Part shown: positions 1 to 9,008 of the stretch, one piece after another | Position numbering within the stretch: the first letter of the stretch is position 1 | How the letters are laid out: each line of letters begins with the position of its first letter | From: an uncultured Pelagibacteraceae bacterium | GTDB taxonomy: Bacteria; Pseudomonadota; Alphaproteobacteria; Pelagibacterales; AG-422-B15 | Length of the DNA stretch: 64,000 nucleotides | NCBI GenBank assembly: GCA_902590345.1 | Contig: CACIWK010000002.1 | Coordinates: 62,001-126,000, forward strand | Direction: 5' to 3' | Made by a program: the position numbers and the translations under genes | Notes under the pieces: generated by a model | Seen by the model: the letters and a program-made list of their open reading frames with translations, nothing else | The model's database searches: none | What the model was told of the DNA's origin: nothing

Positions 1-1
1 A

Positions 2-532
2 TATAAAAATTTAGACATCTTTGCATTTGAACCGATCCAAGAAAATTACTCTCAAATTGAAATAAGTAAAAATATTAATAACTTTAAAAAAATAAATATT
101 CAAAAATATGCTCTTTCTAACAAAAAAGATGCAGTTACAATGTGGGTAACAGACTTAAATAAAAAAGGTGGATTTTCGATTAAAGATGAGAAAGATTTTA
201 ACAATGAAATAAATGTCAATAATTACAATAAAGACAAAATACACAAACGCATTATTGAGTCAGAAATCTTTGATCAAAATTTTAGATTTGAAAATAAAAA
301 AATATTTATCAAAATTGATGTCGAAAGACACGAGTTTCAGTGCCTAAATGGAATGGTATCCTTACTGAATGAAAATAATAACAAAATTTTTATTCAAATT
401 GAAATCACAGACAGATATAAGGAGCTGGTACTAGGTTTCCTAGAAAAAATGCAATTTAAAGTAATTAAGACTTTAAAGGCCGATGGTAAGAACATTAGTT
501 ACGGTCACGATTATTATTTGAGTAACTTTTAA
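2..532 (+). CDS. FkbM family methyltransferase, 5' end outside window
   Basis: The reading frame is open from base 2 to the TAA at 530-532, so the ORF-track start at 140 is only an internal methionine and the true start lies upstream of the window. The visible part begins with FAFEPIQENY, the SAM-binding region typical of FkbM methyltransferases, and later carries FIKIDVERHEFQCLNG and IFIQIEI, which match the conserved KIDVEG...E core of the family. FkbM enzymes methylate hydroxyls, often on sugars of glycans or glycolipids; the substrate here is unknown. A second FkbM gene lies at 3082-3831, which suggests a surface-glycan or lipid-modification neighbourhood. Confidence 0.85.
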   Translation, partial: YKNLDIFAFEPIQENYSQIEISKNINNFKKINIQKYALSNKKDAVTMWVTDLNKKGGFSIKDEKDFNNEINVNNYNKDKIHKRIIESEIFDQNFRFENKKIFIKIDVERHEFQCLNGMVSLLNENNNKIFIQIEITDRYKELVLGFLEKMQFKVIKTLKADGKNISYGHDYYLSNF

Positions 533-586
533 AATATAAATTTATTTTCAAATCTAAAATTTTGATCAAAGATTCTCTAGAAACAA

Positions 587-1153
587 TTAAACTTTTTGTA
601 ATATTATTTGGTAATTAGATTCAAATTTTACTTCCCAAGCATTTTCAATAAAAAAAGTAAGAGATAATTCTGTTTTTTGCCCCTTATCATCTAACATTAT
701 CAAACCATTTGGATTCATTTTATTTATAGAAATTTGAGCTTCTTTCAGTTGGTGTTCATTTGCTCCTGGCATCTGACCATCTAACGAGTCAAGATATAAA
801 ATATCAATATTTTTCTCAAAAACGTCTAAAAATTCTATGCTGTCTGCAACTACAAGATTTGCTTCTAGATTATATTCTTTCAAAAATCTTGATGCGTTTT
901 TGATGTTCTTTTGATCAATATCACATGACCAAAACTCCCCTTTCATAACTTTTGAATAATGTGCAAACATGATTGTACTCATTCCATCATCCCAATTTAA
1001 TTTTGGTCTCAAGTAATAAAACTTTTCTTTACCTCTTGCTGTGCCAGTTTCAACTATATTTTTAAGTCCTCTTTCAGTAGCAGTTTTAAATAGTAATTCA
1101 AATGTATCTAATCTAACACCGAGTTTATCTCTATAAATATCAAACCACTTCAT
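587..1153 (-). CDS. Class I SAM-dependent methyltransferase-like protein
   Basis: This 188-residue protein has the Rossmann pattern of class I methyltransferases. IVETGTARG (about residues 33-41) resembles SAM-binding motif I, FWSCDID (74-80) fits motif II with its acidic ribose ligand, and DILYLDSLDG (117-126) fits the strand that holds the catalytic acidic residue. It has no signal peptide or membrane segment, so it should be cytoplasmic. It is convergent with the truncated FkbM gene and divergent from the UMF1 transporter. The acceptor cannot be told; small-molecule or sugar O-methylation is an inference from the neighbouring FkbM genes. Confidence 0.7.
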   Translation of the reverse strand: MKWFDIYRDKLGVRLDTFELLFKTATERGLKNIVETGTARGKEKFYYLRPKLNWDDGMSTIMFAHYSKVMKGEFWSCDIDQKNIKNASRFLKEYNLEANLVVADSIEFLDVFEKNIDILYLDSLDGQMPGANEHQLKEAQISINKMNPNGLIMLDDKGQKTELSLTFFIENAWEVKFESNYQIILQKV

Positions 1154-1240
1154 AAAATTATCTTTTCATCATTCGGATTATTGTCAAATAAATTTAAAAT
1201 GTATAATGCATGATTTAAATTTAAGTGTAAGCTTCATTAT

Positions 1241-2584
1241 ATGAGAGCTTCAAAACTAGGACGATATTCATGGACAATGTTTGATTGGGCTAATCAGCCT
1301 TTTTACACTTTGATTATGACTTTTGTATTTTCTGTCTACTTCACTGATGTTTTTATTGTTGGTGAAGATGGTGCTCAAAAATTAACGCTCACCCAGACAA
1401 TTTCAGGACTGGCCATTGCTCTTTTGAGTCCAATTCTTGGATCCATTACAGATATAAAAGGAAATCGAAAACTTTTAATGGGAATAACATCAGCCTTGTT
1501 TGTACTTGGCATGGCGTTACTTTGGTATTCACCTCCAGGCGCTCCTGATGGTATTTGGCTTGTCATGTTTGGATTAATACTTGCATCTGCAATGGTTGGA
1601 TTTTCCGAGGTCTTCAATAATTCAGTTCTAGCAACGATCGAAACTCCTGAGAACTCTGGTTGGTTAAGCGGCATGGGGTATGGTGTGGGATATATTGCTG
1701 GTCTCATTGCATTAATATTATTTTTAATAATATTAGTATGGCCCGGCGGTGAGACGGATAATTTGTATGGATTAAACACAAGTGAATATGAACATATCAG
1801 AATTGTCGGACCCCTTTGTGCAATTTGGTATGCGGTGTTTATTGTTCCATTGTTTCTATTTACACCTGATCTCAAAAAAAAAGAAGTTACAGTTATAAAT
1901 TCAATTAAAATTGGACTTACTAATTTCATCAACACTTTCAAAGAAGCTAGAAAATATAAAAATATATTTACTTTTTTGATTACGAGAATGTTTTATCAAG
2001 ATGCCCTTAATGCTTTATTTGTAGTTGGTGGTGTTTACGCAAGTCTTGTCGTTGGCATGTCACTCACACAGGTTTTAATACTTGGCATTATTTTAAATAT
2101 CTTGTCAGGGCCAAGTTCAATTTATGGCGGCTATTTAAATGATCTTATCGGTTCTAAAAATGTGATAAACTTATCTCTTTGGGGTTTGTTGGTTTCTGGA
2201 CTATTAGGGCTTTCAATTGACAAGGATACGATATTTTATTTTTTTACAGTTAACGAATATTCGGCTGGAGTAGAAGAATTTACATTAGGAATATTTAATT
2301 CTGTAAGTCAAGTAACATATATTTGTGTTGTTATTGGTATCTCAATTTTTTATGGTCCCGCTCAAACTGCTTCACGAGCATTAATGGTAAAGCTTTCACC
2401 TCAGGAAAAGATGACCGAATTTTTTGGTCTTTATGCTTTTGCTGGAAAATCAACTGCATGGCTAGTTCCTGGATTGATGTCAATAATTCTAGCTTTCACT
2501 GGAAGTCTTCAATATGCAATGATTTCAATAGTTCTATTTAATTTAATTGGTATCTTAGGAATGTATTTTGTTTCGGAACAATGA
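1241..2584 (+). CDS. UMF1 (Atg22-like) family MFS transporter
   Basis: A 447-residue integral membrane protein with about 11-12 hydrophobic segments. Its N-terminus, SWTMFDWANQPFYTLIMTF, is the hallmark of the UMF1 family of the major facilitator superfamily, related to the vacuolar amino-acid effluxer Atg22. The late stretch FYGPAQTASRALMVKLSP with FFGLYAFAGKSTAW is also family-typical. The substrate of the bacterial members is not established; efflux of amino acids or small metabolites is the usual guess. The next gene follows in the same frame only 18 bases after the stop, so the two are probably co-transcribed. Confidence 0.88.
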   Translation: MRASKLGRYSWTMFDWANQPFYTLIMTFVFSVYFTDVFIVGEDGAQKLTLTQTISGLAIALLSPILGSITDIKGNRKLLMGITSALFVLGMALLWYSPPGAPDGIWLVMFGLILASAMVGFSEVFNNSVLATIETPENSGWLSGMGYGVGYIAGLIALILFLIILVWPGGETDNLYGLNTSEYEHIRIVGPLCAIWYAVFIVPLFLFTPDLKKKEVTVINSIKIGLTNFINTFKEARKYKNIFTFLITRMFYQDALNALFVVGGVYASLVVGMSLTQVLILGIILNILSGPSSIYGGYLNDLIGSKNVINLSLWGLLVSGLLGLSIDKDTIFYFFTVNEYSAGVEEFTLGIFNSVSQVTYICVVIGISIFYGPAQTASRALMVKLSPQEKMTEFFGLYAFAGKSTAWLVPGLMSIILAFTGSLQYAMISIVLFNLIGILGMYFVSEQ

Positions 2585-2602
2585 TTAGCAAATATCTTCA
2601 GT

Positions 2603-3073
2603 TTGTATCTTCTACAAAATCTCAAATTTTCATTTTTATATTACTTAACATCTGTGGTCTTATTTTTTTTTCTACCACACAATATTTTCTCAAATATGCT
2701 TGATCTCAAGTTTTTTTACAATGAGGATATTGTTATCAAAAATTTCAATGCAATAGGTACTGACGGTCGAAGTGTTTATGTTCTTTCTTCACTTCTACTC
2801 GATACAATTTATCCCATTTTATATACATCATTATTTCTAGGAGCTTACGTAAAGCTATTTAAAAGTTATCAAATAATTTTATTTTTACCTTTAACAGCCT
2901 TCAGTTTTGATATTTTAGAGAATATTCAGATTTCAATGCTAAATTTAAACTTCCCTAATATTAATGAAAATCATGTTTATTTATCAAGTATGGCTACTTC
3001 CGCTAAATGGATTGCTATTTTAGTTGCAATTCTCGCGTTATTTTATGGAATAATAAAAAGGCAAAAAAAATAG
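2603..3073 (+). CDS. Small integral membrane protein, unknown function
   Basis: A 156-residue protein with about four hydrophobic segments, near residues 10-25, 60-83, 90-105 and 130-150 (read by eye). The start is TTG at 2603; the only in-frame stop upstream is that of the transporter at 2582-2584, and no in-frame ATG precedes the first membrane segment, so TTG is preferred. LLDTIYPILYTSLF followed by FDILENIQI resembles a widespread but unnamed class of four-helix membrane proteins. It has no catalytic motif I recognise. Position suggests co-expression with the UMF1 transporter. Confidence 0.65.
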   Translation: MYLLQNLKFSFLYYLTSVVLFFFLPHNIFSNMLDLKFFYNEDIVIKNFNAIGTDGRSVYVLSSLLLDTIYPILYTSLFLGAYVKLFKSYQIILFLPLTAFSFDILENIQISMLNLNFPNINENHVYLSSMATSAKWIAILVAILALFYGIIKRQKK

Positions 3074-3081
3074 ATTTTTAA

Positions 3082-3831
3082 ATGTTCAAAAAAAAAATTC
3101 AGAAATTAAAAAAAAGTTTTTTAAGACGGTTCTTATTCTTAATTAAAAGAGAAAAATTATTATTCAAACTGAATGATATTGAACTTAATCTTGATATAAG
3201 AGACTCGATTGACCGTGAAATTTTCTTTACGGGTTATTACGAGGAAAAACAGATTCAATACTTAATAGAAAATATAAATAAGCATAATATAAAACGCTTT
3301 ATCGATGTTGGTGCGAACATAGGAGTTTATGCTCTAACAATAGCAAACAGTATTCCAAATGTAACTATTGATGCTTTTGAACCGCATAAGGGAGCTTTTG
3401 AACGAATGGAAGTGAATGTTATGCGAAACAATTTTTCGAATATTATTAAATGCCATAACCTTGCTTTATCCAATGAGAATAAAGAGGGTTATCTTTTTGC
3501 AAGTTCGAGATTTGGAGAGTATCAATCTGGTGGTGCAAAATTAAGTTCTGAAGGAAAGATGAAAATAAAGCAAGTATGTGGAGACAATGTACTAAAGGAT
3601 GTAAATGAAACAATTGCAATAAAAGTAGATGTAGAGGGACTAGAATTATTGGTTCTAGAAGGACTTGTAAACTTAATTAAAAATAATCGTATTTTTTTAC
3701 AAATAGAAATTTTTGATCAAGAGTTTGTGAAAACCTCTAGTTTTCTTAAAGAACACAATTTTAAATTAATTGAAAAGGGAACATTCACTCACCAAGAAAC
3801 AGTTAAGGACTATTTTTATACTAATTTTTAG
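3082..3831 (+). CDS. FkbM family methyltransferase
   Basis: A complete 249-residue FkbM methyltransferase. FIDVGANIGVYALTIA (about 73-88) is the SAM-binding motif I, IDAFEPHKGAFERM (97-110) is motif II, and IAIKVDVEGLELLVLEGL is the conserved KVDVEG core. It likely O-methylates a sugar or lipid hydroxyl, with an unknown acceptor. The lysine-rich N-terminus precedes the catalytic domain and has no signal peptide. The last four bases overlap the convergent purH gene. It is a second family member near the truncated gene at the window start; the two are clearly different sequences rather than a recent duplication. Confidence 0.88.
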   Translation: MFKKKIQKLKKSFLRRFLFLIKREKLLFKLNDIELNLDIRDSIDREIFFTGYYEEKQIQYLIENINKHNIKRFIDVGANIGVYALTIANSIPNVTIDAFEPHKGAFERMEVNVMRNNFSNIIKCHNLALSNENKEGYLFASSRFGEYQSGGAKLSSEGKMKIKQVCGDNVLKDVNETIAIKVDVEGLELLVLEGLVNLIKNNRIFLQIEIFDQEFVKTSSFLKEHNFKLIEKGTFTHQETVKDYFYTNF

Positions 3832-5393
3832 TGTCTGAAGTGTCTTACCCCTGTAAATACCATTGAAATACCTGCTTTATTTGCAGCCTCAATAACCTCA
3901 TCATCTTTAACAGAGCCTCCAGGTTGAATGACTGCTTTTGCTCCAGATGAAATTGTAACAAGCAGTCCATCAGCAAATGGAAAAAATGCATCCGATGCAA
4001 CCACTGAATTTTCAAGCGAGTTTTCTTCAGACTTTTCCATTTCACTATTTTTTTGCGAGGCAATTTTAGCGCTATCAACTCTGCTCATCTGTCCAGCGCC
4101 AATACCAATTGTTTTTTTATTTTTGACATAAATTATAGCGTTTGATTTTACATGTTTACAAACTTTAAATGCAAACAACATATCTTCGACTTCATTTTCG
4201 CTTGGTTTTTTTTCTGTGACTACTTTTAGATCAGATTTAGTTGTATTTGCTTCGTCATTTGATTGAACTAAAATTCCTCCTTCAATACTTTTGTAGTTTT
4301 GAGAATTATTATTTTTTTGTATTGATGATAAAGTCAAAACTCGTAAATTATTTTTCGATTTAAAAACTTCCTTAGCTTCATCACTTACATCAGGCGCTAT
4401 AATAACTTCAGTAAATATTTTTATAATCTCAGAGGCTGTTTCTTTATCGATTGTTTGGTTAAGTGCGATGATACCTCCAAATGCACTAGTTGTATCACAG
4501 GATAGTGCTTTCATATACGCTTCACACAGTGACACCCCGCTAGCAACACCGCAAGGATTTGCATGTTTGATAATTGCAACACTAGGAGTGTCTTCATCAA
4601 ATTCTTTAATTAACTGTAAAGCTGCGTCAGCATCATTAATATTATTATAACTCAACTCTTTTCCTTGAAGTAGCTTTGTATGCGGTATCCCTGATTGTTG
4701 CATTGATGACTTATAGAGACTTGCTGACTGATGAGGATTTTCACCGTAGCGAAGTGTAGAAGATAATTCCGCAGAAGCTGAAAACATTTTAATTGATTCC
4801 TCTGTATTTCTGTGAAACCAATTACTGATTAAAGAGTCGTAATAAGCAGTGGTCGAAAATGTTTTTGCGGCAAGTTTCTTTCTTAATTTTAATGTGGTTG
4901 AACCATTGTTTTTATTGATCTCATTAATAAGCTCATCGTAATCGCTAATATCAGTAACTACGGTGACAAATTGATGATTTTTAGCCGCTGATCGCAGCAT
5001 TGCCGGGCCACCAATATCAATATTTTCTATACAAATTTCCTCATTTTTCTCTGATTTTATCGTTTCTTCGAAGGGGTAAAGATTTACAATTATTAAGTCA
5101 ATGTCTTCTATGTCATGATTCTTTTGAGACTGAACATGGTCTTTGTCATCTCTTTTTGAAAGTAAACCACCGTGCACATTTGGATGTAATGTTTTTACAC
5201 GTCCATCCATCATTTCTGGGAAATTGGTTAAAGAGGATACATCCGTTACGTCAATACCCATGTCAGCAATTGATTTTGCCGTACCACCCGTTGAAACTAT
5301 TTTAATATCATGTTCCTTGAGCGATCGAACAACTTTTTCTAAACCTGATTTATCTGAAACAGATATCAGTGCAGTTTTAATTTTTATATCCAA
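3828..5393 (-). CDS. purH: Bifunctional AICAR transformylase / IMP cyclohydrolase
   Basis: PurH catalyses the last two steps of purine synthesis: formylation of AICAR with 10-formyl-THF, then ring closure to IMP. The 521 residues match the usual length. The N-terminal MGS-like cyclohydrolase domain (about 1-150) carries ALISVSDKSGLEKVV, STGGTAKSI and MMDGRVKTLHPNVHGG. The transformylase domain has YGENPHQSASLY, IIKHANPCGVA and FPFADGLL, and the protein ends with the family tail FTGVRHFRH. One base separates it from rpe, which lies upstream on the same strand, so the two form an operon. Its stop overlaps the convergent FkbM gene by 4 bases. Confidence 0.97.
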   Translation of the reverse strand: MDIKIKTALISVSDKSGLEKVVRSLKEHDIKIVSTGGTAKSIADMGIDVTDVSSLTNFPEMMDGRVKTLHPNVHGGLLSKRDDKDHVQSQKNHDIEDIDLIIVNLYPFEETIKSEKNEEICIENIDIGGPAMLRSAAKNHQFVTVVTDISDYDELINEINKNNGSTTLKLRKKLAAKTFSTTAYYDSLISNWFHRNTEESIKMFSASAELSSTLRYGENPHQSASLYKSSMQQSGIPHTKLLQGKELSYNNINDADAALQLIKEFDEDTPSVAIIKHANPCGVASGVSLCEAYMKALSCDTTSAFGGIIALNQTIDKETASEIIKIFTEVIIAPDVSDEAKEVFKSKNNLRVLTLSSIQKNNNSQNYKSIEGGILVQSNDEANTTKSDLKVVTEKKPSENEVEDMLFAFKVCKHVKSNAIIYVKNKKTIGIGAGQMSRVDSAKIASQKNSEMEKSEENSLENSVVASDAFFPFADGLLVTISSGAKAVIQPGGSVKDDEVIEAANKAGISMVFTGVRHFRH

Positions 5394-5394
5394 C

Positions 5395-6051
5395 TCAATG
5401 GCCTCTTAGTTTTTCAATGTTATTTGCATACTCACTCGGGCCACCTTTAAAAGTTGTGGTACCTGCCACAATCATATTGGCTCCAGCATCAATTACAGAT
5501 TGCACGTTATCAAAGTTAATACCGCCATCGATTTCTAGATCAATTTCTCTACCAGACTTATTTATTTCTTCTCTAAGTTTTGATAATTTATCCAAAGCAG
5601 TTGGAATAAATTTCTGACCGCCAAAACCTGGATAAACACTCATGACTAAAATGAGATCAAGTTTGTCCATAAAAGGTCTAACAACTTCCCATTCTGTATC
5701 CGGATTAATGGCCATTCCCGCTTTCACATTTAAAGATTTAATTTTGCTTAAACATGCTTCTGTATCATCATTTGCCTCTGGGTGAACTGAAACAATGTCT
5801 GCTCCAGCTTCAACAAATTTTTCAATATAAGGTTGTACAGGATCGATCATTAAATGAACATCGAAAGGCAATGAAGATTTATCTCTTATAGACTTAACAA
5901 CATCTGGACCTATTGTGAGATTGGGTACAAAGTGTCCGTCCATTACGTCAACGTGTATATAGTCAGCTCCGGCTTGAGTGATATTAACGACTTCATCTCC
6001 TAATGATGAAAAGTCTGATGCTAGTATAGAAGGTGATATTTTAACCGACAT
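5395..6051 (-). CDS. rpe: Ribulose-phosphate 3-epimerase
   Basis: Rpe interconverts ribulose-5-phosphate and xylulose-5-phosphate in the pentose phosphate pathway, as a TIM barrel with a bound metal. The 218-residue protein shows ILASDFSSLGDEV (N-terminal strand), HVDVMDGHFVPNLTIGP (catalytic and metal-binding segment), FDVHLMI, VMSVYPGFGGQKF (phosphate-binding loop) and LEIDGGIN with the second catalytic aspartate. It is transcribed just upstream of purH with a one-base gap. The divergent side faces the small DUF1674 gene across about 97 bases that must hold promoters for both directions. Confidence 0.97.
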   Translation of the reverse strand: MSVKISPSILASDFSSLGDEVVNITQAGADYIHVDVMDGHFVPNLTIGPDVVKSIRDKSSLPFDVHLMIDPVQPYIEKFVEAGADIVSVHPEANDDTEACLSKIKSLNVKAGMAINPDTEWEVVRPFMDKLDLILVMSVYPGFGGQKFIPTALDKLSKLREEINKSGREIDLEIDGGINFDNVQSVIDAGANMIVAGTTTFKGGPSEYANNIEKLRGH

Positions 6052-6148
6052 TATTGTGAAGCATTATTTCCCTGTATAACAGAAAGGTTTCTCGTTTCCC
6101 ACTATTTTCATACTTTGATTAGCGATAAATAGAGATTACATTATATAT

Positions 6149-6304
6149 ATGAACGATAAAAAAACAGAAGCTGTCGAAAACAAACAAGTCAAGAAAACTG
6201 ACTCCAAATTACCTAAAAAGAAAAAAGAAATAGGCGGTGCAGATGGTCCAGAGCCGACCCGTTTTGGAGACTGGGAAAAAAAAGGAATTACATCAGATTT
6301 TTAG
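6149..6304 (+). CDS. DUF1674 / SDHAF4-like succinate dehydrogenase assembly factor
   Basis: This 51-residue gene is absent from the ORF track. It has a lysine-rich, disordered-looking N-terminal half and ends with GGADGPEPTRFGDWEKKG plus a short tail. The GPEPTR(F/Y)GDWE(K/R)KG block is the defining motif of DUF1674, the family that includes mitochondrial SDHAF4/Sdh8. In eukaryotes that protein binds the flavinylated SDHA subunit and helps it join SDHB. A role in assembling the SdhA/SdhB encoded at 54465-57016 is inferred from family only; the gene lies about 48 kb from sdh. The start is the only in-frame ATG before the motif. Confidence 0.85.
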   Translation: MNDKKTEAVENKQVKKTDSKLPKKKKEIGGADGPEPTRFGDWEKKGITSDF

Positions 6305-6382
6305 CTTTAATTGACTTATATTATTTTAGGGTTCCCTTATATTTAACATTGCAAAATAAATTAGTTGTTTTATGGATTAATT

Positions 6383-6602
6383 ATGGAAAATTCTGAAGTT
6401 ATAAAAATAATTGAAAATCTTAAAGGACGAAGGTCTTACGAAGAAAAGAGAGCGGCAAAATTAGGATTTGCTTCTCTTCATGAATATATCGAAGATAAGA
6501 TTCAAAAAAAAACAATTAGCTGAAAAAAATCTTGAAGAAACCAAGTGTGAAACTTCAAAAGTTGATAGTCAATCTAACAACAAAAGTTGTGGCTGCTGCT
6601 AA
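6383..6602 (+). CDS. Small cysteine-tailed protein, frameshifted at an A9 run
   Basis: From ATG 6383 the frame encodes 46 residues with GRRSYEEKRAAKLGFASLHEY and stops at TGA 6521-6523. Nine consecutive A's lie at 6504-6512. If one A is skipped, the frame continues without a stop for 26 more codons (KQLAEKNLEETKCETSK...) and ends in KSCGCC at TAA 6600-6602, giving a protein of about 72 residues. The KR-rich N-terminal part plus a SCGCC tail looks like one real small protein that may bind metal; I do not know its function. The break could be a sequencing or assembly error, a true mutation, or slippage on the A run. Confidence 0.55.
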
Positions 6603-6611
6603 ATTGGTACC

Positions 6612-6638
6612 CTTTGATTTGTAGATTTATAATCAAAG
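6612..6638. terminator. Hairpin between convergent genes, possible bidirectional terminator
   Basis: CTTTGATT (6612-6619) and AATCAAAG (6631-6638) form a perfect 8-base inverted repeat around an 11-base loop. It sits where the cysteine-tailed gene (plus strand) converges on the DUF985 gene (minus strand), and it overlaps the stop of the latter. The stem is AT-rich and no long T run follows on either side, so its strength as a terminator is doubtful. Confidence 0.4.
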
Positions 6639-7049
6639 TTTATGATTAAGTTTAGATGGCTTCCAATCTTTTGGTGCCAGTTCTAAATCTTCAAATTCAA
6701 AAGCGGGTGCGACTGTGCATCCAATTAAGCTATACGCTCCAGTTGATTTCAAAGCAAACCAAGTTCCTTTTTCTACAGTGTATATAAAATTATTATTAGA
6801 TCCTATCTCATTAATTTGGTATTCCTCACCGTCTTTTGATGTGTATACGTTTAAAGGACTGCCTGAATAAAAATGTAAAGTTTCAGTTTTTGTTATTCTG
6901 TGCCAGTGTGAGTTTTCGTGCGCTTCAAGTAAAAAATATATATGAGTGACATCATCATTTCTAAAAATCTCAACATAATGACCTCCCTCAGGATGTGGGG
7001 TCATTTTGTGTTCTTCAATTAAGGCTTTAACAATACTTCTATCACTCAC
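6633..7049 (-). CDS. DUF985 cupin-fold protein
   Basis: A 138-residue cytoplasmic protein of the DUF985 (Cupin_5) family. Typical features are HPEGGHYVEIFR near the start, HIYFLLEAHENSHWHRITKTETLHFYSGSPL (the barrel segment with conserved histidines and glutamate) and SLIGCTVAPAFEFEDLEL near the end. Members adopt a small beta-barrel cupin fold; a specific reaction is not established for most. It lies 6 bases downstream of acs on the same strand, so it is probably transcribed with it. Confidence 0.85.
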   Translation of the reverse strand: MSDRSIVKALIEEHKMTPHPEGGHYVEIFRNDDVTHIYFLLEAHENSHWHRITKTETLHFYSGSPLNVYTSKDGEEYQINEIGSNNNFIYTVEKGTWFALKSTGAYSLIGCTVAPAFEFEDLELAPKDWKPSKLNHKL

Positions 7050-7055
7050 AAGAAA

Positions 7056-8996
7056 CTACTTGTTCATTCGATTGTCGATCAAATCATCGACTACTGCTGG
7101 TTCGGCTAAAGTAGATGTATCGCCTAGATTGCTGTATTCATTTTCTGCAATTTTTCTTAAAATTCTTCTCATGATTTTTCCTGATCGAGTTTTTGGAAGA
7201 CCCGGTGCCCACTGTATTAGATCAGGTGATGCGATTGGACCAATTTCTTTTCGAACCCATGCAACAAGTTCTTTATATAATTCATCTGAAGTTTCTTCAC
7301 CTGCATTGAGCGTAACATATGCATAGATGCCTTGTCCTTTTATATCATGAGGATAACCAACTACCGCTGCTTCACTGACTTTAGGATGAGCAACAAGAGC
7401 TGACTCAACTTCTGCTGTTCCCATTCTGTGGCCAGATACATTTATCACATCATCCACTCTTCCAGTTATCCAGTAATAACCATCCTCATCTCTTCTACAG
7501 CCATCACCTGTAAAATATTTTCCATCGAATTGAGAAAAATATGTTTCAATGAATCTTTTATGATCTCCGTAAACTGTTCTCATTTGTCCAGGCCAAGAGT
7601 CTGCTAAACAAAGAGAACCTTCGCAAGCGCCTTCAAGAATTTTTCCCTCTGCATCTAAAATTTCAGGTTTGACACCAAAGAAAGGCTTAGTTGCTGAGCC
7701 TGGTTTTTGTGCAATTGCACCAGGAAGAGGAGTAATTAAAATACCGCCTGTTTCAGTTTGCCACCATGTATCAACAATTGGACATTTTTTGTCACCAACA
7801 ACATTATAATACCACATCCACGCTTCCGGATTTATTGGCTCTCCAACTGTCCCAAGTAATTTAAGTGACGACCTGCTTGTTTTTTTTACAGGATCTTCGC
7901 CTTCTCTCATTAGCGCCCTAATTGCAGTTGGTGCGGTATAGAAAATATTAATTTTGTGTTTATCGACCACTTCCCAAAATCTTGAGGCACTTGGATAGTT
8001 TGGAACACCTTCAAACATAACAGTGATAGCTCCATTTGCTAGCGGGCCATATACAATGTAGCTGTGTCCCGTAACCCAACCTACATCTGCTGTGCACCAA
8101 TAAACATCACCCTCTTTATAATCAAAGACATATTGATGTGTCATCGAGGCATAAACCATATAACCACCAGTTGTGTGCATAACCCCTTTTGGTTTCCCAG
8201 TTGATCCGGATGTATATAATATAAAGAGAGGATCTTCTGCTGACATTTCTTCTGGGGGACAATCATCAGATTCTTTTTCAGTCAATTCGTGATACCAAAC
8301 ATCTCTATCGTCGACCCAGCCAATATCTCCACCTGTTCTTTTAACAACAATGCAATGACGTACTCCTCCTGAAATCGAAATTGCTTCATCTGTATTTTTC
8401 TTTAATGGAATTGCTTTACCACCTCTTACTCCCTCATCTGCAGTGATCACTATATCTGATTTACAATCACTAATTCTTCCGGCGAGAGAGTCTGGAGAAA
8501 ACCCACCAAATACAACAGAGTGAATAGCACCAATCCTTGTACACGCCAGCATTGCATAAGCTGCTTCTGGAATCATTGGCATATAAATAGTTACACGGTC
8601 ACCTTTTTTAACTCCAAGAGATTTCATGCCGTTAGCAAGTTTTGATACTTCACTGTGTAATTCTTTATAAGTTATATGTTTTGAGTCTGCTGGATCATCG
8701 CCTTCCCAAATGATTGCAGTTTGATCTGCTTTATCTTTTAAATGTCGATCAATACAGTTGCTTGATGCGTTGAGTGTACCGTCGTAGTACCACTTGATTG
8801 AGAAATTATCCTTATTGTAAGAAACATCTTTTACTTTTGTATATGGTTTAATCCAATCAATTCTTTTGCCGTGTTCATTCCAAAATTCTTCATTGTTATC
8901 AAGAGAATTTTCATACCATTCATTATATTTGTCCTTATTAATTTGAGCTTCTGCAGACCATTCACTGCTCACTTCAAACTTTTCATTTTCACTCAT
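7056..8996 (-). CDS. acs: Acetyl-CoA synthetase
   Basis: Acs activates acetate to acetyl-CoA through an acetyl-AMP intermediate. The 646-residue length is standard. The adenylate-forming P-loop [14 protein letters not shown], the acetate pocket region [16 protein letters not shown], the hinge segment [30 protein letters not shown] and the C-terminal [14 protein letters not shown] are all present; the lysine of SGK is the catalytic residue usually controlled by acetylation. It is the middle gene of a minus-strand run (tsaD-gpsA-EVE-acs-DUF985). Acetate entry fits with the many citric acid cycle genes in the window. Confidence 0.97.
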   Translation of the reverse strand: MSENEKFEVSSEWSAEAQINKDKYNEWYENSLDNNEEFWNEHGKRIDWIKPYTKVKDVSYNKDNFSIKWYYDGTLNASSNCIDRHLKDKADQTAIIWEGDDPADSKHITYKELHSEVSKLANGMKSLGVKKGDRVTIYMPMIPEAAYAMLACTRIGAIHSVVFGGFSPDSLAGRISDCKSDIVITADEGVRGGKAIPLKKNTDEAISISGGVRHCIVVKRTGGDIGWVDDRDVWYHELTEKESDDCPPEEMSAEDPLFILYTSGSTGKPKGVMHTTGGYMVYASMTHQYVFDYKEGDVYWCTADVGWVTGHSYIVYGPLANGAITVMFEGVPNYPSASRFWEVVDKHKINIFYTAPTAIRALMREGEDPVKKTSRSSLKLLGTVGEPINPEAWMWYYNVVGDKKCPIVDTWWQTETGGILITPLPGAIAQKPGSATKPFFGVKPEILDAEGKILEGACEGSLCLADSWPGQMRTVYGDHKRFIETYFSQFDGKYFTGDGCRRDEDGYYWITGRVDDVINVSGHRMGTAEVESALVAHPKVSEAAVVGYPHDIKGQGIYAYVTLNAGEETSDELYKELVAWVRKEIGPIASPDLIQWAPGLPKTRSGKIMRRILRKIAENEYSNLGDTSTLAEPAVVDDLIDNRMNK

Positions 8997-9008
8997 AAGA
9001 AAATTATC

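Noticed and set aside
2323-2541. 72-residue plus-strand ORF inside the UMF1 transporter
   Set aside because: It is fully inside the transporter gene in another frame, with a composition typical of an out-of-frame reading (many Cys, Trp and Ser).
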